A stretch of 64,000 nt of DNA from assembly GCA_015345905.1 (NCBI GenBank), contig JADDTR010000011.1, positions 124,001-188,000 on the forward strand. Direction: 5' to 3'. This DNA comes from Aotearoamyces nothofagi. Lineage: Eukaryota; Ascomycota; Leotiomycetes; Leotiales; Tympanidaceae. A program made the position numbers and the translations under genes. This document shows, one piece after another, positions 59,833 through 64,000 of this stretch; within the stretch, counting starts at the first letter, position 1; the number at the start of each line of letters is the position of its first letter. The notes under the pieces are model-generated. The model had not been told where the DNA came from and made no database searches. It saw only the letters and a program-made list of their open reading frames with translations.

Positions 59833-61153
59833 TCATGCTTCTTGCGCCCACCTCTTTTCTCGTACAGTCATTTCTTTCCCTGCAGCTGCACGGCTGCCGT
59901 CGATTTCTTCTCGCCATGCCCAATATTCTCCGAGCCGAACCTCGGCATATGCGGCATAATCAAAGTCTATTTGTGATATAGTCGCTTGGATCGATGCCCA
60001 AATTCCCCAGTAAAACCCTGGTAATCCTCGGAAAACGTCTACTTCTTCAAATAATCGACGAGCTTCTGCTTGCTCTTCCTCTAATCCTCTCTTCTCGCCA
60101 CGGTGAGAGAAGTAACTTCGGATATATTCGCGTATGAACTCCAGACGTTGATGACATGTTGGTAGAACGCTATGGTCGCAGTCGAATCCTCCCCATTCTG
60201 CAAAGTGATTTGATATGTCAAATGCTGCGGGTGATGGAGTTGCATATTCGTAGTCGATGAAGCTGACAGTGTCAACGGTGGTATCTTTCGTGGTTGAGCG
60301 AGGTTGAATAATGACATTGCCACTCAACAAATCACAGTGAGCAAATACTAGCTATTTACGATCAGTTAAACTCTGATAGGAAAGTTTGATGGTCACTTAC
60401 GCCATTCTTCCCTATCCCTGGGCGGTCACTTAACTCTGCCACCAACTTTGTCAACTCCGTCTGAAGGGTCGCTTGTCGTGTTCTCTGGGCTTCTGTTCCG
60501 GTAGGTAATGCATATATCCACTTCTGCATAACAGACCAGACGTTTGGAGCAGGCTTTCCAGAAGCAATATTATCAATTGCGTTCTGCAAAGCCGGGTCTT
60601 TTTTGCTTGGTGTAGGAGTTGCTATGTCAAGATCTTCACTGCCATGTATTTCCTCATGGACTGGAGCGCGAGTTGCTGGCAGACATGGCACAACGGCATG
60701 CCACTGCGCCAGTCTTCTTGCTACTCCCCGCCATATGTTTTCCTTTCTCAGATCTGCGGGAGATGTGACAGCCCCGTGTATAAACCGATACAGCATACCA
60801 TTGTTAAACCTCGCGAGCAGTTGCGGGGCGAGACCGTGTTGCATGAGCAGCTCGTGGTTCTGCGTTTCCCTATCTCGATCAATGATTAGATCTGTCCCAT
60901 TTCCGTATGCCCTCAGAAGTACAGCCTCTTTATCTATCTCCTCCTCCGACAGGCCAGGTCGTTTGTTCACCGCCTTTAGGAGTGTATTGGTCATGCCATC
61001 TGTAAATCTGATGAATTCGATCTTGCCGTCCGTGTGTTCCCATTCAGGAAAGAGGGCTAGGATAAGACGCAGAGCTGAGACTTGCGACTCTGCAACATTG
61101 TAGGTCAGAGGAATGAACCGGACATTCATGTCGCTCTCTTTTCTAGCGGGCAT
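59833..61153 (-). CDS. EKI1: Ethanolamine kinase / choline kinase family protein
   Basis: Phosphorylates ethanolamine (and perhaps choline) with ATP, the first step of the CDP-ethanolamine (Kennedy) pathway, in the cytosol. Two exons, 61153-60401 and 60351-59833 (49-bp intron, GTAAGT...AATAG), give 423 aa. Kinase motifs: RFTDGMTNTLLK as nucleotide-binding loop (about 49-60) and LIIDRDRE. Brenner's motif is HCDLLSGN with catalytic Asp258 and Asn263, and the metal-binding motif is FIDYEYA with Asp284. FDISNHFAEWGGFDCD, typical of the family, follows. FNNGMLYRFIHG also fits. Ethanolamine is preferred over choline kinase from overall resemblance (single YEYA/NHFAEW pattern, no long N-terminal extension), with moderate certainty. 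The start is the first ATG in frame. Confidence 0.88.
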
Positions 61154-62297
61154 TTTATCGGCTGCGTGGTCGAGGTTTCGAGACAGAAGGATATGTCGCA
61201 GGGTATTCTAGGCTCGTGAACTGCCGGGGGATTATTAGTAGGTTTCAGCCTGTGCGGGTTGTTCTTTGAACTATACAGTGAACTCTCCCGGCGAAGTATT
61301 CGAGAGACGACAGATCGGACACGGTATGCAGGTACGAGAACGGGTACGCCTGTCTAGATTGTTTAGGGTTCAGGCTGACGTCACGGGCGGTAAATTAGGA
61401 GAAGCGTCGAAGACACGAGTATTATACGAAAAGGGTGAAGATGAGGCAACAGATCTCTGGGAAAGGTTCTCAAGGTGATGCTTTACACATCGTGAAGGGG
61501 CATTCACGCTCCAGGCGAGGCGGTGCAATAGTGGGGCATCCAAAAGAAGGGTCGCGTGCTTCGTGTGCTCCACGCCCCAATTTTGCATTTCACCGTTTCA
61601 CCACGTGTGTGGCCCGAGCTTAGGGACAAAAGATCTCCCGGATCCCGTGACTGTCACAAAGCTCAGCTTTCCTGTCCAGCCCACAAGAAACCGCGGAAAC
61701 TGCTCCCTCTCGCCTCCCTCTCGCCTCCCTCTCGCCTCCCTCACTTCCCCATCCCAATCCGCGCCAGCAGTCGCTGCCCCATCTCACACATCACCAGCCG
61801 ATCTGTGGCGGTGCAGCCCCAGCAGCGGCCCAACCCCACCCGCCCACCAATCACACTCGTTTGCTCTGCCGTTGCGCCTTCACGACTCCAAGGTTCAGCC
61901 ACGCTACCTGCTGTCCTGCGTGGCGAAAACAAGAAATCGAGAAACCGACCCCGGACATCTCGACGTGGGATGCATTCTGGGGCCGAGAGACTCAGATGTG
62001 CATGCAGAGTCGCCACAGCATGGGGAAGTGGCTGTAGATGATAACCAGCTGTTGAGGCTGCGTGCGGGTGAGTGAAGCTCAAAGGTTTGTTCCAGTACTG
62101 AAGCTTTCTTGTTCTTCGTCTTCTTATATCGAGATATCTATGGACTTCCATTGAATTGTATCCTGAGCTACGAGTTCTGTACAATAAGAGGCCTCGCTGT
62201 CTACGCAGGTATCGGCGTTCTGGTATCAAGAATCCAGCCGACTCGTGGAAACAGAGAAGTTCTGCATCTTGAAGCGGCTCTTTTTTACCTCCTGGAG
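61154..62297. promoter_or_regulatory. Divergent intergenic region kinase / CFEM gene
   Basis: 1144 bp with two starts pointing outward and no supported gene. A pyrimidine-rich tandem repeat is listed next. The CFEM frame stays open upstream to 62109, but that part lacks a signal peptide. Confidence 0.4.
61709..61741 (+). repeat. Three 11-bp pyrimidine-rich tandem units
   Basis: CTCGCCTCCCT occurs three times head to tail. Confidence 0.9.
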
Positions 62298-63311
62298 ATG
62301 TTGATCTCTAGTTATCTACGAGCGGTATCAATCGCCGCTTTCTCTCTCCCTCTGGCATCCGCACAACTCGATGTTCCATCGTGCATTGATCAATGCATTG
62401 ATCAATCCACCGACGATAGCTGTTCTCTGACCGATGTAAAATGTATTTGCCGCGAGTCGGACGGCAGGTTTTTGCCAGATCTGGTGGCGTGTATGTACAG
62501 TGTCTGCGATAGTAGCATTGATACCAGCGCACTCCTCACTCCTCTCTCGCTCGTCTGTTCGCTTCTCGGCACGCCAGTTTCGGAATCGGCACTGCAAAAT
62601 GCAGAGAATCTGGGGAGTAGCCTTGCAATAGGAGCTACTACAACAGTTACCGCCGGCCCGGCTTCCATAACGACTGTTACTCTCACACAGACGGCAGGCG
62701 GCTCGACAGTCGTTGTTGCGTATCCAGCAACTGTCGGAGCCATTCTCACACTGGGAAATCCGTCGACAGTTACAGAGGCTGGAGGAACAGCAGCAATTGT
62801 ACCGGCGAGCACTGTAACTGCTTCTGCTGAGAGCTTCACAGACGTAATCCCAGTGGTAGTAGTCGGCACCAATAGCGTGGGTTCGACCTATACAAGCACA
62901 ACAACCGAACCTCGAGCAGTAAGCACACTGGTCACAACTGATTCCGCCGGTAGTACATACACTACGACATACACTACGGCACAAAGTCCTTCGCACAGTA
63001 TCCAGGTCGTAGCGGCCACAAATTCTGGCGGAAGCACACTGACCACAACGCAAAGTGCAATATCTGCTCGAACATCGACCTTAGTCGAGTCATCTCAGGG
63101 GGTATCGAGTAGGACAACAGAGACAACGAGCGTAGAGGCTGAAGCAAAAACATCGACGCCATCAGTCTCAAGTAGCAAAACTCAAACTGCAACGTCGAGC
63201 GAGAACACAAATGGCAGCCCGTTCGACATGCAGAGTGGAGTGAGAAGGCTAGAACCCCGAAGCTTGCTGAGACTCGGTATCGGGTTGTTTGCCGCGGCCC
63301 TGTGGTTCTGA
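62298..63311 (+). CDS. CFEM-domain GPI-anchored cell-surface protein
   Basis: A surface protein of the CFEM family; members act in haem/iron capture, adhesion or host interaction. It is a single exon of 337 aa. The start at 62298 is chosen because it gives a clean signal peptide (MLISSYLRAVSIAAFSLPLASA). The CFEM domain (about 25-90) has eight cysteines in order: SC, QC, DSC, VKCIC, AC, VC, VC. An Asp lies between the third and fourth (CSLTDVKC), the position used for haem iron in studied CFEM proteins. A long Ser/Thr-rich stalk (about 100-305) follows, with VT/TT repeats suited to O-mannosylation. The end is hydrophobic (LLRLGIGLFAAALWF) for GPI attachment. The role in iron is only a family possibility. 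Confidence 0.9.
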   Translation: MLISSYLRAVSIAAFSLPLASAQLDVPSCIDQCIDQSTDDSCSLTDVKCICRESDGRFLPDLVACMYSVCDSSIDTSALLTPLSLVCSLLGTPVSESALQNAENLGSSLAIGATTTVTAGPASITTVTLTQTAGGSTVVVAYPATVGAILTLGNPSTVTEAGGTAAIVPASTVTASAESFTDVIPVVVVGTNSVGSTYTSTTTEPRAVSTLVTTDSAGSTYTTTYTTAQSPSHSIQVVAATNSGGSTLTTTQSAISARTSTLVESSQGVSSRTTETTSVEAEAKTSTPSVSSSKTQTATSSENTNGSPFDMQSGVRRLEPRSLLRLGIGLFAAALWF

Positions 63312-64000
63312 CCATGCTGTAAAAAGACGAGAAATTTCATGATGGCGTTTCGTAGGACTATTGTTTTAAGACATTCAGCATCCATAGCCTTTGTGTTTTT
63401 GCTTTCATCTGAGAACATCCGGCCTTCGATTGCTATACTTACTAAGAGTAATTGGTCTGTCTATTCGTTTAATAGTCCAACCTTTGGAGGCTTTATGTAT
63501 ATAAACAAGTAGCTCCATTTAGTTTTGAACTCATCGCCCATCTTCCATGCAGTAGGATCCCAGCTCATCTTTCCAGGTGCTAACGTAAAGTCTATTAGCC
63601 TGAAAAGATCACACAAGAATTCTCCGAAATCTATAAGGCCGTTCAAAGCGACCATGTTGTCTCGCATGTTGGAACGGGAAGCAGTCAATAAATTGGGAGT
63701 GGGCTGTGCTGCACTGTAGCAAAGTGGGGTGTAGATGGGCTGGTAGATCTGGAGATGCCGGATTCGATATCGAGACGAGAAAGATTGACCAGGGAGCCAC
63801 TAAAGCGCGGCCATTTCATAAAGAGCTGCGAAGACTGTCATTTTCACAGGTGAAATGTAATGGTAGTATAAGCTCATCGAGAGTATAGATAGTATCGAAG
63901 AGTTGGTCTTGTGGCGAGAAATTGATGGTGTTCGGCTTGAATCTTCCGTTATAGTCACTTGTCCAGTCTCGATTTTCACATTATCTTTTCCCATTACTTC
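63312..64000. other. Flank to the window end
   Basis: 689 bp with no supported gene. Short frames on both strands (up to 75 codons) show no family resemblance. Confidence 0.4.

Noticed and set aside
62328-63053. 241-codon minus-strand frame opposite the CFEM gene
   Set aside because: It is a shadow of the repetitive Ser/Thr stalk of the real gene; its Cys/Arg-rich translation is the mirror of the threonine codons.

Overview
The window looks like nuclear DNA of a filamentous ascomycete (Pezizomycotina). The evidence is the intron style (about 45-60 bp, GT-AG, CTAAC/CTGAC branch sites), the gene repertoire (Med5, an SREBP-type bHLH with two membrane segments, a CFEM-GPI protein, KHA1, a CCC1/VIT iron transporter) and one AT-rich transposon relic whose changes look like repeat-induced point mutation (RIP). 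Leotiomycetes is my best guess at class, but it is only an impression from protein style. I support 17 protein-coding genes (one cut by the window edge) and one tRNA.

Layout. 1-8440: housekeeping genes. These are SAS10/UTP3 (ribosome biogenesis, partial), TSC10 (3-ketodihydrosphingosine reductase), Mediator subunit Med5/Nut1, and an unrecognised 247-aa protein. 8441-14143: a 5.7-kb stretch with no gene I can support, holding several small tandem repeats. 14144-30648: a carbohydrate-acquisition block. It has an MFS sugar transporter, a CE16-type GDSL acetylesterase, a tRNA-Arg(ACG), a vacuolar iron transporter, a secreted GH3 glycosidase divergent from a cytosolic-type GH31 alpha-xylosidase, and a second MFS sugar transporter. 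31399-33954: an OPT oligopeptide transporter. 33955-37763: gene-poor, with two opposed fragments of a decayed Tc1/mariner DNA transposon at about 36010-36790. 37764-47530: a KHA1-type cation/H+ antiporter, a class II aldolase, a bHLH regulator and a succinate-semialdehyde-type aldehyde dehydrogenase. 47874-63311: an Srs2-like helicase, a LIM-domain protein, an SREBP homologue, an ethanolamine/choline kinase and a CFEM GPI protein.

How genes may work together. GH3 and GH31 share a 1.45-kb divergent promoter containing an 18-bp perfect palindrome and a GGCTAAA motif. With the esterase and the two sugar porters they suggest hemicellulose (xyloglucan-like) oligosaccharide use. Four CACGTG boxes lie in 204 bp between the divergently transcribed bHLH and aldehyde dehydrogenase genes, so a bHLH-bound shared promoter is possible.

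Gene models are hand-spliced: every stated exon set keeps frame and restores a family-like protein, but no transcript data were available. I found no clearly new system. The best leads are the divergent glycosidase pair, the E-box cluster, the GC-AG intron in the GH31 gene, and the opposed transposon fragments.
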